Assembly: GCA_964621185.1 (NCBI GenBank)
Contig: CAZULM010000009.1
Span: 1 to 64,000 of the forward strand
DNA: 64,000 nucleotides
DNA from: M3007 sp964621185
GTDB taxonomy: Bacteria > Bacteroidota > Bacteroidia > Chitinophagales > Saprospiraceae
Direction: 5' to 3'
A program made the translations under genes and the position numbers. The notes under the pieces were generated by a model. That model ran no database searches, was not told the origin of the DNA, and saw only the letters and a list, made by a program, of their open reading frames with translations. Shown here piece by piece: positions 32,841 through 42,898 of this stretch (positions are counted from its first letter, which is position 1; the number at the start of each line of letters is the position of its first letter).

Positions 32841-35005
32841 TGCCCCAACATATCCGCACGCAATTCCCGCTTCCCCGCCCCCAAAGGCGCATACCGCACT
32901 TTCAGCCCGTAGCCCCCGCCCGCGTTGTAATAAAGCAGTTTGAGCGCGTGCCAGCCTTTTTGCAGGTGGGCGATGCCCGATTTTTCCTCCATGCCGTGGT
33001 CCCCGTCGTTGTTCACCACCAGCTCGCCATCGAGGTAGAGCAGGGAGCCGTCGTCCGATTCGGTCCAAAAGCGGTAGCCGCCAGTTTCCTCGATGTTGAC
33101 GAAGCCTTTCCAGATCATGCCGCACTTGCCTTCGCAGCGCGGGTCCAGCTCGATGGCCGGCACGGTGCCGCTTTGCTCCACCAGGCCCTTTTGGATGCTT
33201 TCGGCGCTGTACTTTCCCGCCACGGAGGTCACTTGCACCGACAGCCCGGGCGCGGGCGCGCGCAGCATGGAAAGCGCGGGCAGGAGGCTGTACAGCCGCA
33301 CGGTCTCGCTGTTCTCGTTGCTGGAGAGCAGCCCGGCCTTGAAGGCTTTTGCCCGCACTTTACAAGCGGTTGCGGGGGAAAAAGGCTTTGAATAGGCAGC
33401 CGAAGTTTCTTTGGGCTCCGTGCCGTCGGTGGTGTACCGGATCACGGCCTGAGGCGTGCCGCAGCTGATGGCGACGCTGGGCTTCACGGTTTCGGGGTCG
33501 TAGCTCAGCTTTATGTCGGGTTTTGCCACAAAATCGCCGATGCCCGAAATCTTGATGGCAAAGGCCTGGTCGCCCTTGATTTTGTTGGGGTTGTATTCGG
33601 GCAAGCTCACCACCAGGTTGCCGGCGATGTTCTCTGCCTTCAATTTTTGCTTGGTGGCCAAAAACGTCACTTCTGCGCCCGTGAGGGGCAATTGCAGGTC
33701 CTTGACCGTCAGCTTCCGGTCGGCGGGCCAGCTGGGGAAAATGGCGTAAACCGATTTGGTTTTGGGGTTCCAGGTGAAGAACAGCTCTTTGACGGCAAAG
33801 CCTGGGTCGGGGTTCACCGTGGTTTTCAACAGCGCGTCACCGCCCGTTTTCCAGCCTTCGGTCAGTTCCGGCTTCCAGTCGCGGCGACCTTCGCCCCATT
33901 GGCTGGGCGTGCGCCAGCGTCGGGTGTTGTAAATCGCTTCCCCATTGATTTTGAGCCATTTGCCCATTTCCAGCAAGCGCTCCTGCATGATGGGCGGGAT
34001 GTTGCCGTGCGCGTCGGGGCCGATGTCGAGCAGGAAGTTGCCGCCCCGCGACACTTTGTCCACTAAGTGCAGCACCAGCGATTGCGCGGAATTGTAGTCC
34101 CAGGCATCTTCGGCGCGGTTGTAGCCGTAGGAATGGCCCATGCCGCGGCTCTCTTCCCATGCATGGTCTTCAAAATCCAGATCGGGCTGATATTCCGGGG
34201 TATAGATGCCGCCGTGCTTGAAGCGCACGCCGCTGCCCCAGCGGTCGTTCACCACCACACGGTCGCGCACGCTGCTCTCGTTGAACAGCCAGGCGAGGAA
34301 CTCGGGCGATTTCCACTGGTCGGGCCGGGCGTCCCAGTCGCCGTCGGCCCACACGATCCAGGGGCGATAGCGGCCGACCACATCGTAAAGTTGCGGCATG
34401 GAGTGCTCGCGTGCGAACTTCTCCTTGTCGAACAGCCACAGTGGGTTATACCATTCATAGAGGGAGAAATACAAGCCTGGTTTTACCTTGGTCTTGTTCA
34501 GCGCAGCGAACAGCTCGCCGACCAGGTCGCGACCCGGGCCCACCACGTCGCTGCTCCAGGGGAAGCCCCAGGTAAGGGAAGCTTGTTCACTGGGCCAGAG
34601 GCAGTAGCCATCGTGGTGTTTGGTGGTGAGCACCACGTATTTGGCGCCCGCGTCTTCGAAGAGTTTGGCCCATTCGTCTGGCTCGAACAGCTCGGCCTTG
34701 AAGTTTTCTGCCAGGTCGTAGTAGGTGCGGTTGCCGTAGTTTTTTTCGTGGTATTCGCGCACTAAGCCGTCGTGGCTGTTGCTTTCGAGGGAGTGCTGGT
34801 ACCATTCGGCGTAGTTGCCTTTTTTGGTGAACGCCGGCACCGAGTACATGCCCCAGTGGATGAAAATGCCGAACTTCGCGTCGAGCCACCACTCGGGCGT
34901 AGGGCGGGCGTCGAGCGATTCCCAGTCGGGGCTGTACACTTTTTGGGCGGCTATGCTGTTCAGGAAAAGCGAGAAGCCGAGGAAAAGGAGCAAGGAGCGC
35001 TGCAT
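32837..35005 (-). CDS. Secreted alpha-L-fucosidase (GH29) with PA14 domain
   Basis: A 722-residue exported glycosidase from the ATG at 35005 (MQRSLLLFLGFSLFLNSIAA signal peptide); upstream in-frame codons overlap the esterase remnant and are rejected. The GH29 catalytic domain covers about residues 25-420: WWLDAKFGIFIHWG, VVLTTKHHDGYCLW, and D221 in VWADGDW as probable nucleophile. A C-terminal beta-rich part includes a chitobiase-like YTTDGTEP segment (near 540-600) and a PA14 domain (about 600-715, WTESDDGSLLYLDGELV). It should release fucose from glycans in the periplasm or outside. No SusCD pair is adjacent. Confidence 0.92.
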   Translation of the reverse strand: MQRSLLLFLGFSLFLNSIAAQKVYSPDWESLDARPTPEWWLDAKFGIFIHWGMYSVPAFTKKGNYAEWYQHSLESNSHDGLVREYHEKNYGNRTYYDLAENFKAELFEPDEWAKLFEDAGAKYVVLTTKHHDGYCLWPSEQASLTWGFPWSSDVVGPGRDLVGELFAALNKTKVKPGLYFSLYEWYNPLWLFDKEKFAREHSMPQLYDVVGRYRPWIVWADGDWDARPDQWKSPEFLAWLFNESSVRDRVVVNDRWGSGVRFKHGGIYTPEYQPDLDFEDHAWEESRGMGHSYGYNRAEDAWDYNSAQSLVLHLVDKVSRGGNFLLDIGPDAHGNIPPIMQERLLEMGKWLKINGEAIYNTRRWRTPSQWGEGRRDWKPELTEGWKTGGDALLKTTVNPDPGFAVKELFFTWNPKTKSVYAIFPSWPADRKLTVKDLQLPLTGAEVTFLATKQKLKAENIAGNLVVSLPEYNPNKIKGDQAFAIKISGIGDFVAKPDIKLSYDPETVKPSVAISCGTPQAVIRYTTDGTEPKETSAAYSKPFSPATACKVRAKAFKAGLLSSNENSETVRLYSLLPALSMLRAPAPGLSVQVTSVAGKYSAESIQKGLVEQSGTVPAIELDPRCEGKCGMIWKGFVNIEETGGYRFWTESDDGSLLYLDGELVVNNDGDHGMEEKSGIAHLQKGWHALKLLYYNAGGGYGLKVRYAPLGAGKRELRADMLGH

Positions 35006-35045
35006 GTTGGTGGAATTTTCGGACAAGGTAAAAAATCTATTTATT

Positions 35046-35531
35046 ATGCCCATATCAAACAGAACGAACCATTTTTCCCACAAAACAAGCGGGTTTGTAT
35101 GGATTGCCTCGCTTTTTTGCAGCATCAGCGGCCATGCCCAACCTGTACAACTCGCCGCAGGCGCCTTGCAGCGATTTGAAAATTTCAAATCAGAATTTGT
35201 TCAGTCCAGAAACATAGACGTCTGGCTTCCCGGCTGCTATGATGCGAACAACAAATACCCAGTGCTTTACCTGCACGACGGCCAAATGCTGTTTGATTCG
35301 AACACGACCTGGAACCACCAGGAATGGGGCGTTGACGAAACGATGGAACAGTTGCGTGCCGCTGGAAAAATACGGGAATCCATCGTGGTCGGAATTTGGA
35401 ATGTAGGAGAATTGCGACACCGGGAATATTTTCCGCAAAAACCTTTTGAAGGACTGGGCAATGCTGAAAAACAAGTACTGCGCACGGCCCATAACCTGAT
35501 CAATGCCCTGCAACCATCCCGTTCTGGTTGA
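35046..35531 (+). pseudogene. Truncated esterase (alpha/beta-hydrolase) remnant
   Basis: From the ATG at 35046 the frame encodes a signal-bearing N-terminus (VWIASLFCSISGHAQ) and about 110 residues typical of secreted putative esterases (SRNIDVWLPGCYD, YPVLYLHDGQMLFD, SIVVGIWN, EYFPQKPFEGLG). It then stops, whereas relatives continue for at least another 120 residues including the GxSxG nucleophile and catalytic His. The break lies near 35510, where the tail runs into the 3' end of the convergent gene. It is therefore almost certainly inactive. Confidence 0.75.
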
Positions 35532-35904
35532 AAGCCCTGGGCTGGTTCTGCCTCAAGGCAAAGGCCAATTCCATCCAGGCTGTGCCCCTAATGCCTTTCA
35601 ATTCGATGCCCTTGCCCGTCTTGGTTACAGTGAACAGGAAATCGGCAAGGCTCTTATCCGTTACAGCGGAATCATCGCCCAGCTTGGTCATCCCAATGGA
35701 ATTTATTGCCTGCGGTTTGTGGTTCTTCAGGCTGGTTTGGAGCTCTTTCCAAGCGCAGCCGCTTTCGCAGGTCAATTTTATCCCCTTTTCGACGATTTCG
35801 ACCACGATCTTGAAATCCTTCAATTCTGTTGGGGCTTCTTGTGCTTTCAAAACTGCATTGGAGGAAAAAAGAAAAGTTGCGAGTCCAAAAATCAAGTTTT
35901 TCAT
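35500..35904 (-). CDS. Small exported protein with internal duplication
   Basis: A 134-residue protein with signal peptide MKNLIFGLATFLFSSNAVLKA. The mature part is an internal duplication: FKIVVEIVEKGIKLTCESGCAW ... AINSIGM (about 30-75, written in two pieces) and FLFTVTKTGKGIELKGIRGTAW ... AFNQNGM (about 88-131). The shared pattern is GI-L/E-L-x-G-x-AW-EL, then QPxAxNxxGM. I recall similar hypothetical proteins in Bacteroidota; function unknown. Its 3' end overlaps the tail of the esterase remnant. Confidence 0.7.
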   Translation of the reverse strand: MKNLIFGLATFLFSSNAVLKAQEAPTELKDFKIVVEIVEKGIKLTCESGCAWKELQTSLKNHKPQAINSIGMTKLGDDSAVTDKSLADFLFTVTKTGKGIELKGIRGTAWMELAFALRQNQPRAFNQNGMVAGH

Positions 35905-35946
35905 ATCTAAGTGCTTTTGTGAATGTTTGTAAACTTGTTGGTTTCA

Positions 35947-36336
35947 TCACCGGCATTTCAACAACAGTTCCGTCACCTCCTCATAACTGTACGGCGGGTT
36001 GTTGTTCCCCCAGCTGGTGTTGATGTAGTTCAGCAGGTTGGTCACCTGAATGTCTGACAAGCCGGGCATGCCCGCCATTTTTTCGGCATACACCTTCCCG
36101 TTCACCACGATGGTATCCTGCAAGCCTTGCCGGACGATACAGGGCAGTTTGTCGCGGTTTTTTTCTAAGTAATCGGCGCCCGCGAGGGGCGGTATCAAGG
36201 CGCCCAGGCCTTCTCCGGAATCCATGTGGCAATTGGCGCACATGGTTTTGTATAGGCGTCCGCCGCTTTGGTAGGTTTGGTTTTCGCAGGCGAACAGGAG
36301 CGACAGGAGAAAAACGGAAAGGAGGATGGTGCGCAT
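35947..36336 (-). CDS. c-type cytochrome lipoprotein
   Basis: A 129-residue product from the ATG at 36336 (MRTILLSVFLLSLLFAC), whose LFAC lipobox predicts a lipid-anchored periplasmic protein. One haem c site, CANCH, sits near residues 33-37, with a distal ligand candidate in MAGMPGLSD. The size and the GGRLYKTMCANCH start fit a mono-haem class I cytochrome that shuttles or receives electrons at the envelope. It is close behind the T9SS protein gene (17 bp), possibly in one transcript. Confidence 0.85.
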   Translation of the reverse strand: MRTILLSVFLLSLLFACENQTYQSGGRLYKTMCANCHMDSGEGLGALIPPLAGADYLEKNRDKLPCIVRQGLQDTIVVNGKVYAEKMAGMPGLSDIQVTNLLNYINTSWGNNNPPYSYEEVTELLLKCR

Positions 36337-36353
36337 GATGGGCAAATGTAGGC

Positions 36354-37136
36354 TCAATATTTCACAAAGCTGCCGTTCCACCAAAGCTTCCCCGATTTTA
36401 TAGAGACCAAAAACAAGCCCTGCGGAAGGTGTTGGATATCTAAGGAAAAGTTTTCATTAACATAACCGAACTCCCGGTTCATTAATTGGTGGCCAAATGG
36501 GTCGTAAACAAAAACCTCATCAATTTTGACAGCAGTCTGTATGTTCAGCTGATCTTTGGCCGGATTGATCAATAGCTTGATTTGCCAATCCTGGGGCGAT
36601 AGCTTGTTGGCCATCGGCGGAAAACATCCAGTGTCCATAATACTGATGCCGCCCGTTGAATTGACGTAGGCGAAATCGTGCGGGGCATTTACCCCGTTGC
36701 AGCTTGCGCGCTTTGTGGTGTCAAAATATATTGTTTTTAAACCATTGCAAGCCGGGCTATTCGCGTTATTCGGGTACAAATGACCGCCACCGGTTAAAAG
36801 GATACAGGCGTTCGCACCCAAGCGCAGGAACACATTGGCACTCCAGAGCACAACGCCACCGTTAACCACCATGATTCCGTCAAATGCGAAGCCGAATAAT
36901 AACGGTTCATAGTTGACATTAAGCTCAAAGGTGTCTCTGATAATAATGGTGTCGGTACCAAGTGGGCAATTGCTGAAAGGGTTTTCGGAGGCGCGGATAT
37001 AGTCGTTAAAAGTGCAGGTTTTTGCAGACGCATTGACCACAAAAAAAAGTATCCATAATTGCAGGGCGACAAAAATTGTAACTTTAAAGCTTCCATGCTC
37101 TTTGAATTCCCCGGTGTTGTTATTAAATAAGTACAT
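36354..37136 (-). CDS. T9SS type A cargo sharing the N-terminal module of the giant repeat protein
   Basis: A 260-residue secreted protein. A signal-like segment (VALQLWILFFVVNASA) is followed by a module at residues 40-165 that aligns without gaps to the same positions of the 2568-residue protein; by eye about 70 of 110 positions are identical, including TDTIIIRDTFELNVNYEP and NGLKTIYFDT. The C-terminal 75 residues (LLINPAKDQLNI, VFVYDPFGHQLM, LPQGLFLVSIKSG) are a T9SS type A sorting domain. One N-terminal module is thus coupled to two different T9SS sorting classes. Confidence 0.85.
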   Translation of the reverse strand: MYLFNNNTGEFKEHGSFKVTIFVALQLWILFFVVNASAKTCTFNDYIRASENPFSNCPLGTDTIIIRDTFELNVNYEPLLFGFAFDGIMVVNGGVVLWSANVFLRLGANACILLTGGGHLYPNNANSPACNGLKTIYFDTTKRASCNGVNAPHDFAYVNSTGGISIMDTGCFPPMANKLSPQDWQIKLLINPAKDQLNIQTAVKIDEVFVYDPFGHQLMNREFGYVNENFSLDIQHLPQGLFLVSIKSGKLWWNGSFVKY

Positions 37137-37323
37137 GAGCTCAGTTTTTTGAATTTAGGCAGTTGGTTGTGCAGCTGGTATTTGCCATAAAAATACAACA
37201 ATGCCGCATTTCCTTCACAGCCAACCCAGCAACGTCAGGAAATCTGCTTTCCTTTGTTTCCCCAAGGCCTGCCATTGGCCGAAAAAGCGCAACCAAACTG
37301 CTACCGCCAAAACTGCTGACTAT

Positions 37324-37410
37324 ATGACCGAACTGAGCTGGGAAGGTAAGTACAAAGACGGCAAAAAAACAAGCCTCGTCCGCATCGCACTGCCTTTCCA
37401 AATCAGCTAA
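37324..37410 (+). pseudogene. N-terminal remnant of type III DNA methyltransferase (mod)
   Basis: Twenty-eight codons, MTELSWEGKYKDGKKTSLVR followed by IALPFQ, match what I remember of the N-terminus of large site-specific (type III Mod) DNA methyltransferases, where IALPFQ is followed by TVETVN. Here the frame ends two codons later at a TAA, and repeats with a 100-N gap follow. A matching Res C-terminal remnant lies 1 kb downstream in the same orientation. The short length means the assignment needs a search. Confidence 0.5.
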
Positions 37411-37890
37411 ACCGTCAAGGAAAAGCTAAGAGCCGGGCGGCTCGTCCATGTCGGCGACGTTGACGCGCCTATAAACGGTGTCGCCGCTACGCGGCTTGTG
37501 TGGTGTTTTGGCNNNNNNNNNNNNNNNNNNNNNNNNNNNNNNNNNNNNNNNNNNNNNNNNNNNNNNNNNNNNNNNNNNNNNNNNNNNNNNNNNNNNNNNN
37601 NNNNNNNNNNNNACGATTTATAAACGGTGTCGCCGCTACGCGGCTTGTGTGGTGTTTTGGCACGATTTATAAACGGTGTCGCCGCTACGCGGCTTGTGTG
37701 GTGTTTTGGCACGATTCTATAGGGGCGTTAGCCCCGGTCACCGTTTATAGAATCGTGCAAGTATTGGATAAGCCGCGTAGCGGCGGCGCGGAATGGTGCC
37801 GATGCATTGCGGTTTGTGCACGGTCTTGGTTGGATTTATAAACGGTGTCGCTGCCACGCGGTTTTTTATTGATCAACTAATTTTATACAA
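37411..37890. repeat. 49-bp tandem repeats, hairpins and assembly gap
   Basis: A 49-bp unit (ACGATTTATAAACGGTGTCG, CCGCTACGCGGCTTGTGTGG, TGTTTTGGC) occurs partially at 37470-37512 and completely at 37613-37661 and 37662-37710. A degenerate copy is at 37834-37861, and an inverted core AAGCCGCGTAGCGGC at 37770-37784. Positions 37513-37612 are 100 N, so the true array length is unknown. At 37711-37756 an 11-bp inverted repeat encloses a GGGGC/GCCCC hairpin. The array leads directly into a REP-type transposase gene and is probably its cognate repeat. Confidence 0.85.
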
Positions 37891-38352
37891 ATGGCTAACA
37901 CTTACACCCAGATGTACGCTCAAATCGTATTCTCACCAAAAGGCCGACAAAACCTGATTTTGCCGTCTTTTGAAGAACGCCTTTACCAATACATCACAGG
38001 CATTGTCAAAGAGCGCGACCAAAAAATGATAGCTATCAATGGAATGCCCGATCACCTCCACATCTTCATCGGCTTCAAACCGACGTTGAAAATCTCGGAG
38101 TTGGTAGCCGAGATAAAAGTCGGAGCAACAAAATTTATAAAAGCCAATCGCTTTCTGCCCGAAGCGTTCGCTTGGCAAGATGGATATGGCTGCTTTACTT
38201 ATGCACATTCCCAATTGGATTCTGTCGCTAAATATGTGATGAACCAAAAAGAGCACCACAAGGCCAAAACATTTCGCCAAGAGTATTTGGGCCTATTGCA
38301 AAAATTTGATATCCCATACGATGAGCGTTACTTATTTGAATTTTACGATTAA
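37891..38352 (+). mobile_element. tnpA: IS200/REP-associated tyrosine transposase (TnpA, Y1-HUH)
   Basis: A 153-residue single-strand transposase. The HUH metal-binding motif is HLHIF (GMPDHLHIFIGFKP), and the catalytic tyrosine lies in the late helix (LDSVAKYVMNQKEHH). It is the short IS200-like type without an accessory TnpB and sits next to tandem and inverted repeats whose GCCGCTACGCGGC core could fold into the hairpins these enzymes recognise. It interrupts or replaces the middle of a type III restriction-modification locus. Confidence 0.9.
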
Positions 38353-38373
38353 TAACCCAATATATTTAACCTT

Positions 38374-38610
38374 ATGGCCAACATCCGAAACAATTTCCCT
38401 AATTTCATCACGTGCCTGCGGGACGGCGCCAATTGGGTCGTGGAAACCAAAGGCAAGGAAGACATCGAGGTGGCCATGAAGGACAGCGCCGCACAAAACT
38501 GGTGTGCAACGGCTACTCAGTTGACTGGGGTACATTGACGCTATGTCAAAGTGCTGCAAAAGAGTTTTGAGGCCTTGCTGCCAGCAGATTTCGAAGAATT
38601 GGCCGCTCAG
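38374..38610 (+). pseudogene. C-terminal remnant of type III restriction enzyme (Res) with nonsense codon
   Basis: The frame from the ATG at 38374 reads NFPNFITCLRDGANWVVETK, then GKEDIEVAMKDSAAQNWC and LTGVH, stops at a TGA (38536-38538), and continues in frame as RYVKVLQKSFEALLPADFEE. This is the conserved PD-(D/E)xK-type C-terminus of type III Res subunits. The stop replaces the expected tryptophan (TGG to TGA). Only the last 75-80 residues of a protein normally near 900-1000 residues are left. Confidence 0.7.
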
Positions 38611-38672
38611 CCCTTCCATCTTCCCCATAATCCCCCTACCTTTAATAAAAAACCAAAACCAAAACCCGCCAA

Positions 38673-39638
38673 ATGCAAACCGCTTCATTCCAACACTGCG
38701 CCGACACTGTCATCGCATTCATCGACGCCGCGCGCACCTCCCTCCAGGTTGCGATATGCTGGTTCACCCACCCGCTTGTCTTTCAAGCTCTGCAGCGCGC
38801 CGCCGCCCGAAATGTACATGTTACGCTCCTGCTCGACTACGACCACATCAATTTCCAGCCCCTCGGGCTCGATTTCCCGGCGTTGGAGGCTGCCGGCGCC
38901 ACCGTGCTGGCCTATCCCGGCCCCGGCCTATTGCACCACAAATTCGCCGTCGCCGACAGTTGCCAGGTGCTTACCGGCTCCTTCAACTGGACGCGGACCA
39001 ACCAGCGCGACCATGTGGCTGTGGTACAGGACATGGGCTTGGCGGCGCAGTTTTCCGCCGCATTCGAGGTGTTGGCAAATGCCTGTCGGCCTTTGAATGA
39101 ACTTAGCCTAATCCCGCCGCGCGCGCTGTCCTTTGCGCAACTGTACCAGCCTAACCTTTGGTCGGTGCACGACCTGCGCAAGCACGTGCTTGCAGGTGCC
39201 AAAACCTGGCTCAGCGTCGCCAAAACAAATCAGGAATGGGAGCGCTGGCTGCACGGGCAGCGGCACAGGGTGATGGCCAAAAACATGCGCCGGCACTGGC
39301 CTTGTGCTGACATCTTAGATGAACCGGCTTTCCTGCACTGGTTGGAAGGCACTGTCATGCGCCCAGCCACCCGGGCCGCGCTCAGACGCTATGGCTTGCG
39401 GCTGCGTGCTGGCGAGCTCCTGGTGGCGGCCTCACCTTCCGGCGCCTTTTTGGGCATCGGAGTCGTCGGCGGCGATGTTGAGCTGCTGGCCGAAAAGCCG
39501 GGGGAGCTTTCGCGATTTGTGCAGTGGCTGGAAAGCGACGAGTTGTTTCCATTAAAAATGCCCACGACGCGCGCGGGGGTCATGCGCTTCGGCGGCTCCG
39601 CCCTGGAGTTGATCGCTAAGATCGGCCACAAAAAATAA
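38673..39638 (+). CDS. Phospholipase D-like nuclease (single HKD)
   Basis: A 321-residue protein. Residues 1-150 form one PLD domain with the HxK(x)4D motif in LLHHKFAVADS and the downstream GSFNWT signature; the N-terminal AFIDAARTSLQVAICWFTHP is typical of Nuc-type nucleases and DNA-end enzymes that work as dimers with one HKD each. The C-terminal 170 residues are unfamiliar. It starts 60 bp after the Res remnant and may once have belonged to that defence locus. No in-frame damage is visible. Confidence 0.8.
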   Translation: MQTASFQHCADTVIAFIDAARTSLQVAICWFTHPLVFQALQRAAARNVHVTLLLDYDHINFQPLGLDFPALEAAGATVLAYPGPGLLHHKFAVADSCQVLTGSFNWTRTNQRDHVAVVQDMGLAAQFSAAFEVLANACRPLNELSLIPPRALSFAQLYQPNLWSVHDLRKHVLAGAKTWLSVAKTNQEWERWLHGQRHRVMAKNMRRHWPCADILDEPAFLHWLEGTVMRPATRAALRRYGLRLRAGELLVAASPSGAFLGIGVVGGDVELLAEKPGELSRFVQWLESDELFPLKMPTTRAGVMRFGGSALELIAKIGHKK

Positions 39639-39670
39639 TTTGCAACCCAACGGGTAAGCCCTTATCTTTG
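39639..39670 (+). promoter_or_regulatory. Consensus Bacteroidota promoter upstream of Uma2 gene
   Basis: TTTG at 39639-39642, a 20-bp spacer, then TATCTTTG at 39663-39670, an exact match to the -33/-7 consensus. It lies 19 bp before the ATG at 39690, showing where the Uma2 gene originally began. Confidence 0.7.
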
Positions 39671-39689
39671 GATAAAATTGAAAATTATC

Positions 39690-40319
39690 ATGCAGACAGC
39701 CTCTCAATCCAACAAGCCACCGGTTGCCGCCGACCTCCAGTCCGCCCAGCCCAAAGCCCGCCAGCCGCGCCCTGTCTCCTGGGAGTCCTTTGAAAAAAGG
39801 TATCTCTCCAAATAAGACGGCTACACGTATGAATGGTCGAACGGGGTGGTATTGAAAACAAGCAACTCCATGGGACCAAACCAAATCTACATCCACCGCA
39901 ACTTGATGCAGCTGTTTTTCCGCTTGCTTTTTAGCGGAAAAGTATCAGGCCAGCTCCTGGCAGAGCCGAATTTGTTTTTCAATCCAGAAACCCACAAGCA
40001 CCCCGATTTCGCCTGGCTCACAGACGCCCAAGTCGACCGGCTTGCTCAAAAAGGGGCTATCGAAATCCCAGGGTTCCTCATTGAAGTGGTTTCCAACAAC
40101 GATGTGGCGCAGAAACTAATGGACAAGATGCATGTGTACCGCTCCGCCGGGGTAAAAGTGGTCTGGCTCATTTTCCCAAAACAGGAAGAAATCCATGTCT
40201 ATGCTGGCCAAAACTTCGGGCAAATGACGGTCTGTTCCGGCGAAAAAACCTGCTCCGCAGACCCCGCCCTGCCCGGCTTCGCATTTGAAGCCAAAGCGGT
40301 ATTTGCGGTTGACAGTTGA
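39690..40319 (+). pseudogene. Uma2 family endonuclease with in-frame stop
   Basis: A DUF820/Uma2 gene of 210 codons broken once. From the ATG at 39690 the frame reads VSWESFEKRYLSK, hits TAA at 39813-39815 (expected Glu codon), and resumes with DGYTYEWSNGVVLKT. The PD-(D/E)xK core is intact: HPDFAWL, LIEVVSNND and VVWLIFP. Translation could restart at a GTG (39846) to make 157 residues, which would keep the core, so partial function is not excluded. Uma2 genes are abundant in large-genome bacteria and of uncertain role. Confidence 0.75.
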
Positions 40320-40455
40320 CGGTGGGCGGTTTGCACAGCCATTAGCCACATTTTTTCAGCCCTCCAATAATGGCTTGGCAGCCTTTACCAAGAGTGCTGA
40401 AGCTCAATACTAAAAGCAATCACTAATGCTGTGCAAACCCGTCCACCGTCCACCG

Positions 40456-40459
<4 letters not shown>
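40316..40459. repeat. Inverted repeat pair between convergent genes
   Basis: The left arm 40316-40345 (TTGACGGTGGGCGG then TTTGCACAGCCATTAG) and right arm 40423-40459 are inverted copies; the right arm carries an extra CCACCGTC unit. The arms start within the last bases of the Uma2 and nucleoside transporter genes. It could be a bidirectional terminator or a small MITE-like insertion. Confidence 0.65.
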
Positions 40460-42245
<1,786 letters not shown>

Positions 42246-42875
42246 ATGAACAAACCATTCATCATCGGCATCTGTGGCGGCAGCGGGAGCGGGAAAACCA
42301 GTTTTATCCGGGATTTGCGCCAATTGTTCACAGAAGAACAAGTCTGTATCGTCTCCCAGGACGACTACTACCTGCCCCGCGAAAACCAGCACCGCGACAA
42401 AAACGGGGAATTCAACTTCGATCTGCCGAAGTCGTTCAACAAAAAGAAATTCCGGCACGACGTGCAGCAATTGATCGCCGGGCATTCCGTTACCATTCAG
42501 GAATATACGTTCAACAACCCCGACGTGGTGCCCCAATTCATTACCTTCAAGCCCGCACCCATCCTGGTGGTCGAAGGCCTCTTTGTGTTCCATTTCAAAA
42601 AAGTGTCGCCCCTGTTCGACCTGAAAATATTTATCAATACCAAAGAAAACCTCAAGGTGATTCGGCGCATACACCGCGACCAGGTGGAGCGCGGATACCC
42701 CATAGAAGACGTGCTGTACAAATACGAGCACCACGTGCTGCCCTCCTTCGAGCGCTATATTTTGCCCTACAAGGATGCAGCCGACATCGTGATCAACAAC
42801 AACCAGGACTACAAGCGCGGGATGGCCGTGCTGGAAGGATTCCTGAGAAGTCGCCTCCTTGAGAACGGCTTGTGA
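42246..42875 (+). CDS. udk: Uridine kinase family P-loop kinase
   Basis: A 209-residue nucleoside kinase. The P-loop is GGSGSGKTS (residues 11-19), followed by VSQDDYY, NFDLP, and the lid region RRIHRDQVERGYP. The product phosphorylates uridine or cytidine at the expense of a nucleoside triphosphate. The ATG at 42246 is chosen because MNKPFIIGICGGSGSGKT is the canonical family start; upstream codons are basic and unlikely. It heads a tightly spaced plus-strand unit with the DUF1460, GldH and GH130-like genes. Confidence 0.9.
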   Translation: MNKPFIIGICGGSGSGKTSFIRDLRQLFTEEQVCIVSQDDYYLPRENQHRDKNGEFNFDLPKSFNKKKFRHDVQQLIAGHSVTIQEYTFNNPDVVPQFITFKPAPILVVEGLFVFHFKKVSPLFDLKIFINTKENLKVIRRIHRDQVERGYPIEDVLYKYEHHVLPSFERYILPYKDAADIVINNNQDYKRGMAVLEGFLRSRLLENGL

Positions 42876-42898
42876 TGCCGCGGAAAAAAGCACATACT

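Noticed and set aside
37513..37612. Run of 100 N considered as sequence content
   Set aside because: It is an assembly gap marker; frames that cross it are meaningless.
37470..37861. 49-bp repeats considered as a CRISPR array
   Set aside because: Units are directly adjacent with no variable spacers, there are no cas genes, and a REP-type transposase follows.
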